This document shows, piece after piece, positions 1 to 8,398 of a stretch of DNA of 26,613 nt. Within the stretch, counting starts at the first letter, position 1. Each line of letters starts with the position of its first letter. Below the pieces are notes generated by a model. That model was not told where the DNA came from, searched no databases, and worked only from the letters and a program-made list of their open reading frames with translations. Source of the DNA: an uncultured Bacilli bacterium. GTDB lineage: Bacteria; Bacillota_I; Bacilli_A; RF39; UBA660. Location of the stretch: assembly GCA_934096405.1 (NCBI GenBank), contig CAKOLW010000017.1, positions 1 to 26,613 of the forward strand, read 5' to 3'. Both the position numbers and the translations under genes were made by a program.

Positions 1-103
1 GAGCTTCTACAATATGACCGTTTTCTAATTTTACTTTAAAGTCCCCTCCTGGGATTATTTCTAGTACTTTTCCTTCAGTTTCGATGTATCCATCTTTTGC
101 CAT
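1..103 (-). CDS. infA: Translation initiation factor IF-1, N-terminal part (cut by window edge)
   Basis: IF-1 binds the ribosomal A site during initiation, next to IF-2 and IF-3. The 34 visible codons begin MAKDGYIETEGKV and include PGGDFKVKLENGH, the opening strands of the S1/OB fold. The ATG is at 103, with a Shine-Dalgarno (CAGGAGAG complement) inside the end of map, four bases upstream of the start. Its position right after map is the usual Firmicutes order secY-adk-map-infA. The C-terminal half lies outside the window. Confidence 0.95.
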   Translation of the reverse strand, partial: MAKDGYIETEGKVLEIIPGGDFKVKLENGHIVEA

Positions 104-107
104 TAAA

Positions 108-854
108 TCACTCTCCTGTTAGTATTTTGTAGCCATCTTTTGTAACTACAATTGTATGTTCATAATGTGCTGCTGGTGATGAATCACGGGTTATGATTGT
201 CCAATCATCATCTAGTAGCCATACTTGTCTACCTTTTAAACTAAACATTGGCTCGATTGCTAAAGTCATTCCTTCTTTTAAAATTAGTTCACTTTCATTG
301 TTAGCATAGTTTGGAATGTATGGATCCTCATGCATTTCAGTTCCTATTCCGTGACCTGTCAATTCACGAATTACTCCATATCCATGTTCTTTTGCTACAC
401 TTTCGATAGCCTTACATACTTCATTTAGTTTTATACCAGGTTTGATTACACTTAAGCCTTTATATAAAGCTTCTTTTGTGTATTTCATTAGGTCACTTAC
501 TTCATTAGAAATTTTACCAACTTTGTAAGTTCTTGCTGTATCTCCATGATATCCTTTATAGATTGCTCCTACATCAATAGTGATTATGTCACCATTTTTT
601 AGTTTTCTTTTACTAGGTATTCCATGCACCACTTCTTCGTTTATTGATGTGCATATGCTAGCTGGATAACCTTCGTAGTTAAGGAATGATGGTGTGCAGC
701 CTTTTTCTCTTATAAATTTATCAGCGATTTTATTTAGCTCTTCTGTAGTTATGCCAGGCTTAATTACTGTTTCCATTAATTCTAGTAAGTCAAAGCATAC
801 CTTCCCGGCATAACTCATTAGGCTAATTTCACTTTCAGTTTTAGTACTAACCAT
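108..854 (-). CDS. map: Methionine aminopeptidase, type I
   Basis: Cytosolic metalloenzyme that removes the initiator Met from new proteins after deformylation. The 248-residue length is normal for the short bacterial type Ia form. The five metal ligands are visible in family motifs: Asp in TIDVGAIYKGYHGD (two), His in GHGIG, Glu in AIEPMF and Glu in YEHTIVV. HEDPYIPNY is also typical. The ATG at 854 follows AGGAG with a 6-base spacer and overlaps the end of adk by 8 bases, which suggests coupled translation. The stop is TGA, evidence that TGA is not read as Trp here. Confidence 0.97.
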   Translation of the reverse strand: MVSTKTESEISLMSYAGKVCFDLLELMETVIKPGITTEELNKIADKFIREKGCTPSFLNYEGYPASICTSINEEVVHGIPSKRKLKNGDIITIDVGAIYKGYHGDTARTYKVGKISNEVSDLMKYTKEALYKGLSVIKPGIKLNEVCKAIESVAKEHGYGVIRELTGHGIGTEMHEDPYIPNYANNESELILKEGMTLAIEPMFSLKGRQVWLLDDDWTIITRDSSPAAHYEHTIVVTKDGYKILTGE

Positions 855-1506
855 TATTTACTCCTAAGATATTTTCTATAACTTTAAGTGTTTCTTCTGG
901 ACTTTTAGAACCATCTATTTCTATTAATTTTCCAAGATTTTTGTAGTATTCAATAACTGGTTTTGTTTCAGTCATGTACACATTATATCTTGTTTCATAA
1001 GACTCTTTTGTGTCATCAACCCTGGAAATAAGTGGTGTTTTACAATCATCACATATTCCTTCAGTTTTTGGCATTGTGTCTTTTAGAAATTTGTTATAGC
1101 TTCTTTTACAATTAGGACAGTTTAATCTTCCTAATATTCTTTTTAGTCCTGTTTCTTTTGAAATGTTGATAAATATAACTTTATCCACATCTAAATTTAA
1201 TTTTTTTAGTATTTGTTCATAATCTTGTGCTTGATTCATTTTTCTAGGATATCCGTCAAGCATAAATGGTTTTCTTAAATCTAGGCTTTTTAATTTTGCT
1301 TCAATTAATTTTGCCATTAATTCATCATTAACCATTTCACCTTTATTGATGATGCTTTCAACTTCTTTTCCTATTTCAGTTTTTAAACTAACTTGTTCTC
1401 TTAGTGCATCTCCTGCGCTTATGTGGTTAAAGCCATATTTTTCTTTTAGTAAAGAACTATATGTGCCTTTACCTGCGGCAGGTGGTGCTATCCAAATTAT
1501 GTTCAA
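847..1506 (-). CDS. adk: Adenylate kinase, zinc-type LID
   Basis: Catalyses ATP + AMP = 2 ADP in the cytosol. The 219 residues include the AMP-binding SAGDALR region and a LID with four cysteines (CPNC and CDDC, about residues 129-155), as in Gram-positive zinc-binding Adk. The P-loop reads APPAAGKGT, so two glycines of the usual GxPGAGKGT are alanine; Lys, the last Gly and Thr remain. The start is TTG at 1506, placed eight bases after AGGAGG, which is formed by the last codons of secY (Arg-Arg-stop). Gene order secY-adk-map is conserved in Firmicutes. Confidence 0.95.
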   Translation of the reverse strand: MNIIWIAPPAAGKGTYSSLLKEKYGFNHISAGDALREQVSLKTEIGKEVESIINKGEMVNDELMAKLIEAKLKSLDLRKPFMLDGYPRKMNQAQDYEQILKKLNLDVDKVIFINISKETGLKRILGRLNCPNCKRSYNKFLKDTMPKTEGICDDCKTPLISRVDDTKESYETRYNVYMTETKPVIEYYKNLGKLIEIDGSKSPEETLKVIENILGVNNG

Positions 1507-1511
1507 TTTAA

Positions 1512-2768
1512 TTACCTCCTATAAGCACGACTTGCTACTGAACTTTCTATTTGTTTATATAATTCTAGTAATACTCCTACAACGATTAAGATACTTGTTC
1601 CTCCAAGAGTTACTATACTAGGCATATTTGAAATCCAACTGAATACAATTGGTAGTGCTGCTATAACAGCTATAAATATTGCACCTAGGAATGTGATTCT
1701 TGAAAGAATTTTTGAAATGTATTTGGTAGTTTCAGTTCCTGGTCTTATTCCTGGAATGTATCCGTTTTGTTTGTTAAGATTTTTTGATATATCTTCTGGG
1801 TTAACTGCTGCTACAAATGTATATCCATATGTGAATGCAATTATTAGAATGATATATACTACAAATCCTATTGGAGTTGTTGTTGTTAAATATTTAGTTA
1901 TGAAAGATTTAAATCCTTCACTTTTTATAAAGTATGTTAGAGTTGTTGGTATTGCAAGTACTGCTGATGCGAAGATTACCGGCATTACTCCAGCTGAATT
2001 TATTCTTAATGGTAAGAATGATTGATTAGCTTTGTATGCTCCTGCACTTCTGTTTGAATATTGTACAGGTATTCTTCTTTCAGCTTCTTGTACGTATATT
2101 ACACCAATTATTATTCCAACATATAGTAGTATGAATATTACAAATGATATGATTCCTACAACTGAGTTTGAACCATTTACTACTAGATTTTTGAATGCTT
2201 CAATCATCATGCTTGGAACAGTACTAACTATACCTGCCATAATGATAAGACTTATTCCATTTCCTATACCTTTATTAGTTATTTGATCACCTAACCAAAG
2301 TAGGAATGCAGTTCCAGCAGTTAATAATAAACTTATTTTTACATATTGAATTGGATCTGCCCCTTTACCCATGAACATTAGTGAGTAAATGTAACCTTCT
2401 ATTAATGCAAATCCGATACCTAAATATCTATTGATTTTATTAATTTTAGTTCTACCAGCTTCTCCCATTTCTTTTAATTCTTGGAAATAAGTTATTCCCA
2501 TTAAATCCATTTGTAATACTTGTAATATTATAGAAGCAGTTATGTAAGGTGATACACCTAACGCAAATATACTAAATCTTTTTAGTCCTCCACCACTCAT
2601 TGCATTTAATAATTCTAAGAATCCTAAGTCTTTAGTTATTGCCTTCATACCTGGAACAGTAATTGCATTACCTAGTGCAAATATGAATAATGCTCCTAAT
2701 GTATAAAATACTCTTTGTTTTAAATCTTTGTTAGTTTTTTTGAAAATTTGTTTAAATGTTGAGAACAT
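1512..2768 (-). CDS. secY: Preprotein translocase subunit SecY
   Basis: Central channel of the SecYEG translocon in the cytoplasmic membrane. The 418 residues hold about ten hydrophobic helices. Family landmarks are the N-terminal TVPGMKA region, the plug region near GGGLKRFSIFALGVSPYI, YVQEAERRIPVQY in a cytoplasmic loop, and the conserved C5 loop NPEDISKNLNKQNGYIPGIRPG-like segment, where SecA and the ribosome dock. The start abuts the stop of rplO with no spacer (2768/2769), so its Shine-Dalgarno is in rplO and translation is probably coupled. Confidence 0.97.
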   Translation of the reverse strand: MFSTFKQIFKKTNKDLKQRVFYTLGALFIFALGNAITVPGMKAITKDLGFLELLNAMSGGGLKRFSIFALGVSPYITASIILQVLQMDLMGITYFQELKEMGEAGRTKINKINRYLGIGFALIEGYIYSLMFMGKGADPIQYVKISLLLTAGTAFLLWLGDQITNKGIGNGISLIIMAGIVSTVPSMMIEAFKNLVVNGSNSVVGIISFVIFILLYVGIIIGVIYVQEAERRIPVQYSNRSAGAYKANQSFLPLRINSAGVMPVIFASAVLAIPTTLTYFIKSEGFKSFITKYLTTTTPIGFVVYIILIIAFTYGYTFVAAVNPEDISKNLNKQNGYIPGIRPGTETTKYISKILSRITFLGAIFIAVIAALPIVFSWISNMPSIVTLGGTSILIVVGVLLELYKQIESSVASRAYRR

Positions 2769-3212
2769 CTAAATCACCTCAACTTTTCCACCGATACTTT
2801 CTATTTTATTGATAGCACTGTTTGTGAATAAATTAGCTTTTACAGTTAATTTCTTTTCTAAGTTTCCACTTCCTAGGATTTTAACTCCACTTAATTCTTT
2901 TTTCACTAAACCTACTTCTTTAAGAAGTTCAGGTGTTACAGTTGTATTATCTTCAAATCTATTAAGGTCTGATACATTTACTACACTATATCTAATAGTA
3001 AATCTTGCATTATTAAATCCTCTTCTTGGTATTCTTTTGTATAATGGATTTTGTCCACCTTCAAACCAAGGTTTAATACTTGCTCCTGAACGCGCTTTTT
3101 GACCTTTTTCTCCACGTCCACTTGTTTTTCCTAGTCCGCTTCCTGGTCCTCTACCTACTATTTTTCTTCTGTGAGTAGAGCCAGGATGATTTTTTAATTC
3201 ATTTAATTTCAT
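2769..3212 (-). CDS. rplO: 50S ribosomal protein L15
   Basis: Late-assembly protein of the large subunit. The 147 residues have the family's basic Gly-rich N-terminus (MKLNELKNHPGSTHRRK, then GRGPGSGLGKTSGRGEKGQ) that threads into 23S rRNA, followed by a globular C-terminal half. Length is normal. The ATG at 3212 shares one base with the end of rpsE. Bacillus carries rpmD (L30) between rpsE and rplO; no L30 frame exists here, a gap common in reduced low-GC lineages. Confidence 0.96.
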   Translation of the reverse strand: MKLNELKNHPGSTHRRKIVGRGPGSGLGKTSGRGEKGQKARSGASIKPWFEGGQNPLYKRIPRRGFNNARFTIRYSVVNVSDLNRFEDNTTVTPELLKEVGLVKKELSGVKILGSGNLEKKLTVKANLFTNSAINKIESIGGKVEVI

Positions 3213-3754
3213 TATCCTATAATCTCCTCTACTTTTTTACCACGAAGACTTGCTACGTGTTCAGCATCTCTTTGCATTTTTAATGCCTCCATAGCAGCTT
3301 TAGCAGTGTTTATTTGTGTATTACTTCCTAAAGATTTAGATACTATATCTTTTACTCCAGCAAGTTCTAATACGTTACGAACTGGTCCACCAGCGATGAT
3401 TCCACTACCGGCTTTAGCAGGTTTTACTAGTACTCTAGCAGCTCCGCAAACACCAATTGCTTCATGACTTAAAGTTCTTCCTTCAACTAGATTAACTTTA
3501 ATTACATTTTTTTCAGCAGCTTTGATTGCTTTTGAAATTGCTTCTGGTACTTCTCCAGCTTTTCCTGTTCCAAGTCCAACACGACCTTTTCTATCTCCAA
3601 CAGCAACTGTTGCAGTGAATCTCATTGTACGACCACCTTTAGTGGTTTTGCTTACACGTCCAATTGAAATTACTTTTTCTTCATAAGGACTTTTTTTAAC
3701 GAATTCTCTTTTATTATTTCTTTCTTTATTATTATTTCTTTCTGTTTTTTCCAT
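3212..3754 (-). CDS. rpsE: 30S ribosomal protein S5
   Basis: Small-subunit protein at the mRNA entry channel, involved in accuracy. I choose the ATG at 3754 (MEKTERNNNKERNN), which has AAAGGAGGG seven bases upstream; the longer frame to 3796 would run through that site and into rplR. This gives 180 residues, slightly long because of an Asn/Lys/Arg-rich N-terminus. The double-stranded-RNA-binding S5 domain (VISIGRVSKTTKGGRTMRF) and the C-terminal domain (GSGIIAGGPVRNVLELAGV) are both clear. Confidence 0.96.
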   Translation of the reverse strand: MEKTERNNNKERNNKREFVKKSPYEEKVISIGRVSKTTKGGRTMRFTATVAVGDRKGRVGLGTGKAGEVPEAISKAIKAAEKNVIKVNLVEGRTLSHEAIGVCGAARVLVKPAKAGSGIIAGGPVRNVLELAGVKDIVSKSLGSNTQINTAKAAMEALKMQRDAEHVASLRGKKVEEIIG

Positions 3755-3767
3755 TATAGTCCCTCCT

Positions 3768-4121
3768 TTAGAATTGTAGTCCTGCTTCACGAGCACTGTC
3801 TGCTAGGGCTTTTACTTTACCATGATATTGATATCCACCACGGTCAAAAACTACTTCAGTGATTTTTTTATCTAATGCTCTTTTAGCAACTTCTGCTCCA
3901 ACTTTTTTAGCAGTTTCGATATCACATTTATTTAGTTTCATTTCTAGAGAAGATGCACTTACTAATGTTACACCCTTTTCATCATCTATTATTTGAGCAT
4001 AGATGTTTGTATTACTTTTGAATACATTTAATCTTGGTGTAGTAGCTGTACCAGATAAGTTCTTTCTGATACGTTTATGTCTTGCTATACGATTAGCATT
4101 TTTTGATTCTTTCTTTATCAT
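3768..4121 (-). CDS. rplR: 50S ribosomal protein L18
   Basis: Binds 5S rRNA with L5 and L25 in the central protuberance. The 117 residues match the family length. The basic N-terminus (RIARHKRIRKNLSG) and the RLNVFKSNTNIYAQIIDD core followed by VFDRGGYQYHGKVKALADSAREAG are diagnostic. The ATG at 4121 follows GGGAGGT. It sits between rplF and rpsE in standard spc-operon order. Confidence 0.96.
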   Translation of the reverse strand: MIKKESKNANRIARHKRIRKNLSGTATTPRLNVFKSNTNIYAQIIDDEKGVTLVSASSLEMKLNKCDIETAKKVGAEVAKRALDKKITEVVFDRGGYQYHGKVKALADSAREAGLQF

Positions 4122-4132
4122 ATTTTACCTCC

Positions 4133-4669
4133 CTATGCAGCTTTCTTTCCTTCCTTACGTCTTATGAATTCATCTTTATATTTGATTCCTTTTCCTTTGT
4201 ATGGTTCAGGTCCACGTACTTTACGTACTAATGCAGCGAATTCTCCAACGGCTTGTTTGTCATATCCTGATATATTTAATTCAGTTTGACTTGGTGAATC
4301 TAATTTGATTCCTTCTGGTGCTTCCATGATAACTGGATGACTATAACCTGCACTGATAGTTAATTTATTACCAGCAACTTGAAATTTATAACCAACACCA
4401 TTAATTTCTAATTCTTTTTTGTATCCTGTACTTACTCCAATTAACATATTATTTATGTTAGCATTAGTAGTTCCATGTAATTGTTTTAATTCTTTTGAGT
4501 CATTTGCTCTTTCAACTGTTACATTTCCTTCATTAACTAATACATTGATTCCAGGTTTTGTATTAAGAGTTAATTCTCCTAATTTTCCTTTTACTGTTAC
4601 AACATTTCCATTAACATCAACTGTTACACCTTCAGGTATAACTAATACTCTTTTACCTATTCTACTCAT
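4133..4669 (-). CDS. rplF: 50S ribosomal protein L6
   Basis: Large-subunit protein near the sarcin-ricin loop and the factor-binding site. The 178 residues show the two repeated L6 folds: the first begins MSRIGKRVLVIPEGVTV, the second contains GYSHPVIMEAPEGI. The C-terminal signature GPEPYKGKGIKYKDE is complete. The ATG at 4669 follows AGGTGA after a short spacer. Length and position in the operon are normal. Confidence 0.96.
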   Translation of the reverse strand: MSRIGKRVLVIPEGVTVDVNGNVVTVKGKLGELTLNTKPGINVLVNEGNVTVERANDSKELKQLHGTTNANINNMLIGVSTGYKKELEINGVGYKFQVAGNKLTISAGYSHPVIMEAPEGIKLDSPSQTELNISGYDKQAVGEFAALVRKVRGPEPYKGKGIKYKDEFIRRKEGKKAA

Positions 4670-4676
4670 AATTCAC

Positions 4677-5072
4677 CTACCAGATGTATGCAAGAACTTC
4701 TCCACCTAAGTTTTCTTTTCTTGCTTCCTTGTCTGTCATAATTCCTTTTGAAGTAGATATGATTGCTATTCCAAGACCATTTAATACTTTTGGAACTTCA
4801 TCACTTTTAACATAAACTCTTAGACCAGGTTTACTGATTCTTTTAAGTCCTGTTATAACGTTTTCTTTTCTTTGTCCATATTTTAAATTTAATGTTAATG
4901 TTTTGCTTGCACCTTCAGTTTTTTCTTCAAAACCATCGATGTATCCTTCATTTGTTAATATTGTAGCTATTTCTTTTGTCATTTTAGAACTAAGTACTTC
5001 AACTGTTTTATATTTCATTGCAACTGCATTACGAATTCTTGTAAGCATATCTGCAATTATATCATTTACCAT
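4677..5072 (-). CDS. rpsH: 30S ribosomal protein S8
   Basis: Primary 16S rRNA-binding protein of the central domain; in E. coli it also represses the spc operon by binding its mRNA, which I cannot show here. The 131 residues begin MVNDIIADMLTRIRNA and end with the conserved STSKGIMTDKEARKENLGGEVLAYIW, whose STSKG loop contacts RNA. The start follows AAGGGAGGA. It lies between rpsN and rplF. Confidence 0.96.
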   Translation of the reverse strand: MVNDIIADMLTRIRNAVAMKYKTVEVLSSKMTKEIATILTNEGYIDGFEEKTEGASKTLTLNLKYGQRKENVITGLKRISKPGLRVYVKSDEVPKVLNGLGIAIISTSKGIMTDKEARKENLGGEVLAYIW

Positions 5073-5090
5073 AACTTTAGTCCTCCCTTC

Positions 5091-5276
5091 TTACCAACTA
5101 GACTTTTTAACGCCTGGTATTTGTCCTTTATAAGCTAATTCTCTAAAGCATATACGGCATAGTCCGAATTTTCTTAATACACCGTGAGGTCTTCCACATC
5201 TTTCGCATCTAGTATAATTTCTAGCTTTGAATTTTGACCCTTTTTTCCAGCTAACTAATTTACTTGTTTTTGCCAC
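5091..5276 (-). CDS. rpsZ: 30S ribosomal protein S14, type Z (zinc-binding)
   Basis: Short S14 of the 30S head. At 61 residues it is the compact form with four cysteines (CERCGRPHG and CRICFRELA) that hold a zinc ion, as in Bacillus RpsZ (rpsN1), rather than the ~90-residue zinc-free form. The start is GTG at 5276, with AGGAGG seven bases upstream. The C-terminus GQIPGVKKSSW is diagnostic. It lies in the standard place between rplE and rpsH. Confidence 0.96.
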   Translation of the reverse strand: MAKTSKLVSWKKGSKFKARNYTRCERCGRPHGVLRKFGLCRICFRELAYKGQIPGVKKSSW

Positions 5277-5288
5277 TTAAATGCCTCC

Positions 5289-5828
5289 TTATTTCTTGAA
5301 AGGTAAACCAAAACCACTTAGTAATTCTAATGCTTCTTCATTTGTTTTAGCAGTTGTTACCATTACTATATCAAGTCCTCTTGTTTTAATAACTTGATCG
5401 TAGTCTACTTCTGGGAATATTAATTGTTCTTTAATTCCTAGAGTATAGTTTCCTCTTCCATCAAAACTTCCTTTTGAAATTCCTCTAAAGTCACGAACAC
5501 GAGGTAATGCTATCTTAATTAATTTTTCTAAGAAGATATACATATTTTCACCACGTAATGTAACTTTACATCCGATTTTGTTTCCTTCTCTTAGTTTAAA
5601 TCCAGCGATTGATTTTTTTGCTTTTGTTATTACTGGTTTTTGTCCAGCGATTACTTCAAGTTCTTTTACTGCAGCATCTAAGTATTTAGAATCTGTAGTA
5701 GCATCACCTACACCCATGTTAAGAACTATCTTCTCAAGTTTAGGTACTTGCATTCTTGAAGTATATTTAAACTTTTCTGTTAGAGCAGGCACGATTTCTT
5801 TTTCATAAACTTCTTTTAATGTTTCCAT
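5289..5828 (-). CDS. rplE: 50S ribosomal protein L5
   Basis: 5S rRNA-binding protein of the central protuberance that contacts the P-site tRNA. The 179 residues contain the L5 signature (QVPKLEKIVLNMGVGDA) and the RDFRGISKGSFDGRGNYTLGIKEQ segment. Length is normal. The ATG at 5828 follows AGGAGGC. It is flanked by rplX and rpsZ with spacers of about ten bases. Confidence 0.96.
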   Translation of the reverse strand: METLKEVYEKEIVPALTEKFKYTSRMQVPKLEKIVLNMGVGDATTDSKYLDAAVKELEVIAGQKPVITKAKKSIAGFKLREGNKIGCKVTLRGENMYIFLEKLIKIALPRVRDFRGISKGSFDGRGNYTLGIKEQLIFPEVDYDQVIKTRGLDIVMVTTAKTNEEALELLSGFGLPFKK

Positions 5829-5838
5829 TATTTGCCTC

Positions 5839-6102
5839 CTATTTACTTACTTTCTTTGTTTCTTTCTTAGTTTCTTTTTTTTCTTCTTTTAAAACTTTTA
5901 CATTTGAAATATGGATAGGAGCTTCTGTTTCAAGTATTCCACCAGTTTCATTAGTTCTATTTGGTTTCACATGTTTTTTTACAATATTAACACCTTCAAC
6001 TATTACTCTTGATTCGCTTCTTAAAACTTTTGATACTTTTCCTTGTTTTCCTTTGTCATCTCCAGCGATAACAGTTACTTTATCTCCAACTTTTATTTTC
6101 AC
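5839..6102 (-). CDS. rplX: 50S ribosomal protein L24
   Basis: Early-assembly protein near the exit of the peptide tunnel. The 87 residues hold an N-terminal KOW motif (VGDKVTVIAGDDKGKQGKV) and the KHVKPNRTNETGGI segment. The start is GTG at 6102, seven bases after AGGAGGG. The last ~18 residues are almost only Lys, Glu, Thr and Val; the protein is shorter than the usual ~103 and the tail replaces the normal C-terminal zinc-like or basic end. Confidence 0.95.
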   Translation of the reverse strand: MKIKVGDKVTVIAGDDKGKQGKVSKVLRSESRVIVEGVNIVKKHVKPNRTNETGGILETEAPIHISNVKVLKEEKKETKKETKKVSK

Positions 6103-6114
6103 GTTAGTACCCTC

Positions 6115-6483
6115 CTATAATACTTCTGGTGCTAGTGAAACGATTTTCATGAAATCTTTATCTCTTAATTCTCTAGCAACAGGTCCTAGAACACGAGTTC
6201 CTACTGGACTCTTATCATCTTTAATTAGAACACAAGCATTATCATCAAATTTGATGTGTGATCCATCAGGTCTTTTAACGCCTTGAACTGTTCTAACTAT
6301 TACAGCTTTTACTACTTTTCCTTTTTTAGTGTTAGAGTTAGGTATTGCTTTTTTAACAGTCCCAACTACTACGTCACCGATGTTTCCACTTCTTACAAAT
6401 GAACCACCAAGTACTCTTATTACTAATATTTCACGAGCACCTGAGTTATCGGCTACTTTTAAACGGCTTTCTGGTTGTACCAT
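6115..6483 (-). CDS. rplN: 50S ribosomal protein L14
   Basis: Large-subunit protein at the subunit interface. I place the start at the ATG at 6483 (MVQPESRLKVADNSGA): GAAAGGA lies ten bases upstream, and the result is 122 residues, the family norm. A GTG at 6492 is in frame but only one base from the Shine-Dalgarno. The signature NSGAREILVIRVLGG and the C-terminal ELRDKDFMKIVSLAPEVL are intact. Confidence 0.96.
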   Translation of the reverse strand: MVQPESRLKVADNSGAREILVIRVLGGSFVRSGNIGDVVVGTVKKAIPNSNTKKGKVVKAVIVRTVQGVKRPDGSHIKFDDNACVLIKDDKSPVGTRVLGPVARELRDKDFMKIVSLAPEVL

Positions 6484-6500
6484 AATACCCACGTCCTTTC

Positions 6501-6758
6501 TTAAAGTATGATAGCTTCTTCAACAATGCTATCTAATACATATCTTTTAGTTTTACTTAGTGGACGACATGCAGATATTTTTACAATGTCTCCAACTTTT
6601 GCTTTGTTTTCTTCATCATGTGCTTTATATTTTTTAGAGTATTTTACTCTTTTTTTATAAAGTGGGTGATTTTTGTAAGTTTCAACTAATACTACAATTG
6701 TTTTATCCATACTAGTGCTTACTACTTTACCTACTCTAGTTTCATTAGTCTTTTCCAT
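6501..6758 (-). CDS. rpsQ: 30S ribosomal protein S17
   Basis: OB-fold protein that binds 16S rRNA early in 30S assembly. The 85 residues show GKVVSTSMDKTIVVLVE and HPLYKKRVKYSKKYKAHDE, followed by GDIVKISACRPLSKTKR, all diagnostic. Length is normal. The spacer to rpmC is eight bases. Confidence 0.96.
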   Translation of the reverse strand: MEKTNETRVGKVVSTSMDKTIVVLVETYKNHPLYKKRVKYSKKYKAHDEENKAKVGDIVKISACRPLSKTKRYVLDSIVEEAIIL

Positions 6759-6766
6759 AAATCCTC

Positions 6767-6961
6767 CTACTTACTTTCCTTACGTTCGTTAAGTACAGTT
6801 TTCATTCTGGCAACGTCATGTCTTAATTCTCTAATTCTATGAGGTTTTTCTAATGAACCAGTAGCACTACTGAAACGTAAATTCCATAATTCTGCTTTAG
6901 TTTCAGTGATTTTTTTGTTGATATCTTCTGTAGACATTTTTCTTATTTCACTAGTTTTCAT
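6767..6961 (-). CDS. rpmC: 50S ribosomal protein L29
   Basis: Small two-helix protein next to the tunnel exit and L23, where chaperones and SRP dock. The 64 residues include ELWNLRFSSATGSLEKPHRIRELRHDVARMKT, the family core. The ATG at 6961 lies inside the end of rplP (11-base overlap), a common arrangement that couples the two genes. Confidence 0.95.
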   Translation of the reverse strand: MKTSEIRKMSTEDINKKITETKAELWNLRFSSATGSLEKPHRIRELRHDVARMKTVLNERKESK

Positions 6962-7382
6962 TAGTTACACCTTCTTTCTTAATGAATTTTGTTTTGATAG
7001 GTAGTTTATGTCCGGCTAATCTGAATGCTTCTCTAGCCGTTTCTTCAGTTACATCAGTCATTTCAAACATGATTTTACCTTCTTTAACTACTGCTACCCA
7101 TTCTTCTACGTTACCTTTTCCGCTTCCCATACGAACTTCTAAAGGTTTTTTAGTTCTTGCTAAATGAGGGAATATGTTGATGAATACTTTACCTCTTTTA
7201 GACTTTTTCATTTCTCTTGTCATAGCTACACGAGCAGCTTCTATTTGTCTAGCAGTGATATAAGCTCCTTCTTTTGCAACTAATCCATATTCTCCGTAAG
7301 ATAATACATTTTTACCTTTACTTTTTCCTTCGTAACTAACACGATGAGGTTTTCTATATTTAGTTCTCTTTGGTAGTAACAT
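6951..7382 (-). CDS. rplP: 50S ribosomal protein L16
   Basis: Large-subunit protein that helps position tRNA near the peptidyl-transferase centre. The 143 residues start MLLPKRTKYRKPHRV and include FGEYGL-like SYGEYGLVAKEGAYIT, RKVFINIFPH-like GKVFINIFPHLARTKKP and the GSGKGNVEEWVAVVK loop. Length is normal. The gene overlaps rpsC by 23 bases upstream and rpmC by 11 bases downstream. Confidence 0.96.
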   Translation of the reverse strand: MLLPKRTKYRKPHRVSYEGKSKGKNVLSYGEYGLVAKEGAYITARQIEAARVAMTREMKKSKRGKVFINIFPHLARTKKPLEVRMGSGKGNVEEWVAVVKEGKIMFEMTDVTEETAREAFRLAGHKLPIKTKFIKKEGVTNEN

Positions 7383-8037
7383 CTTTCTTACCTCCCTTAT
7401 TTCCTTTAGCAGGAAGGATTTCTCCTTTATAGATCCATACTTTTACACCGATTTTTCCATAAATAGTATCAGCTTCTTTATGAGCATAATCTATATCAGC
7501 TCTTAAAGTATGAAGTGGTACTGTTCCTTCAGTGTATCCTTCGCTTCTTGCAATTTCTGCACCATTTAAACGACCTGATACTTGAGTTTTAATACCCTTT
7601 GCTCCTGCTTTCATTGTGTTTCTTATTGCTCTTTTTTGAGCCATTCTGAATGAAGCACGATTTTCAATTTGCATTGCAATTTGTTCTGCAACTAATGCTG
7701 CATTTAAGTCTGGTTGTTTGATTTCAACGATTGAAACATAGATGTCTTCACCAGTTAATTTTGATAAAGCTTTCTTATGTTTTTCTATTTCTTCTCCACC
7801 ACGTCCTATTACAACACCTGGTTTAGAAGTGTTAATTATTATATTTGTTCTTTTATTTTTTCTTTCAATAACTATGTTTGCAACTGAGCTACCTTTTAAA
7901 GCTTTTTCTAAGTATTTGCGAATTTTAATATCTGTATTTAACATTTTAGAGAAATCTTTATTTTTAGCATACCATTTGCTTTCCCAGTCTTTATTGATTC
8001 CTATTCTTAGTCCGACTGGACTTACTTTTTGTCCCAT
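7360..8037 (-). CDS. rpsC: 30S ribosomal protein S3
   Basis: Head protein of the 30S subunit at the mRNA entry tunnel, where it helps unwind mRNA. The start at the ATG at 8037 gives the standard MGQKVSPVGLRIGI; the longer frame to 8064 runs into rplV. The 225 residues contain an N-terminal domain, a KH domain with the GxxG loop in VVIGRGGEEIEKHKK, and the C-terminal domain (GLKTQVSGR-like GIKTQVSGRLNGAEIARSE). AAAGGAG precedes the start with a 12-base spacer. Confidence 0.96.
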   Translation of the reverse strand: MGQKVSPVGLRIGINKDWESKWYAKNKDFSKMLNTDIKIRKYLEKALKGSSVANIVIERKNKRTNIIINTSKPGVVIGRGGEEIEKHKKALSKLTGEDIYVSIVEIKQPDLNAALVAEQIAMQIENRASFRMAQKRAIRNTMKAGAKGIKTQVSGRLNGAEIARSEGYTEGTVPLHTLRADIDYAHKEADTIYGKIGVKVWIYKGEILPAKGNKGGKKDVTTKEN

Positions 8038-8038
8038 G

Positions 8039-8386
8039 CTATTCTGTAGCTCCTTTCTTGTCACTTACTTTAACAAATATGTGACTTGTTCTTTTGTCTC
8101 TTCTATCAACTGAACCACGAGAAGCTATTTTACTTCTTTTTAATGTAGGTCCTTCACTGATATAAGTTTCTGTTACATATAAATCTTCTTCTTTAAGATT
8201 TAAGTTGTTTACTGCATTTGCAGTAGCACTTTCAAGAACTTTACTGATTAAACGACTACCTTTAGTGTTAGTTGTTAATAGTATTGCTCTTGCTTCTGTT
8301 ACTTTTTTTCCTCTTATAAGGTCAAGTGTCATTCTTGCTTTTCTAGGTGCAATCATGGCACCTTTATGTATTGCATAAGTTTCCAT
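8039..8386 (-). CDS. rplV: 50S ribosomal protein L22
   Basis: Lines the peptide exit tunnel with a long beta-hairpin. The 115 residues include APRKARMTLDLIRGKKV near the N-terminus and TYISEGPTLKRSKIASRG in the hairpin, then ASRGSVDRRDKRTSHI; the family usually has GRA.RI.KRTSHI. Length is normal. Only one base separates its stop from the rpsC start. Confidence 0.95.
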   Translation of the reverse strand: METYAIHKGAMIAPRKARMTLDLIRGKKVTEARAILLTTNTKGSRLISKVLESATANAVNNLNLKEEDLYVTETYISEGPTLKRSKIASRGSVDRRDKRTSHIFVKVSDKKGATE

Positions 8387-8398
8387 TTATTCACCTTC

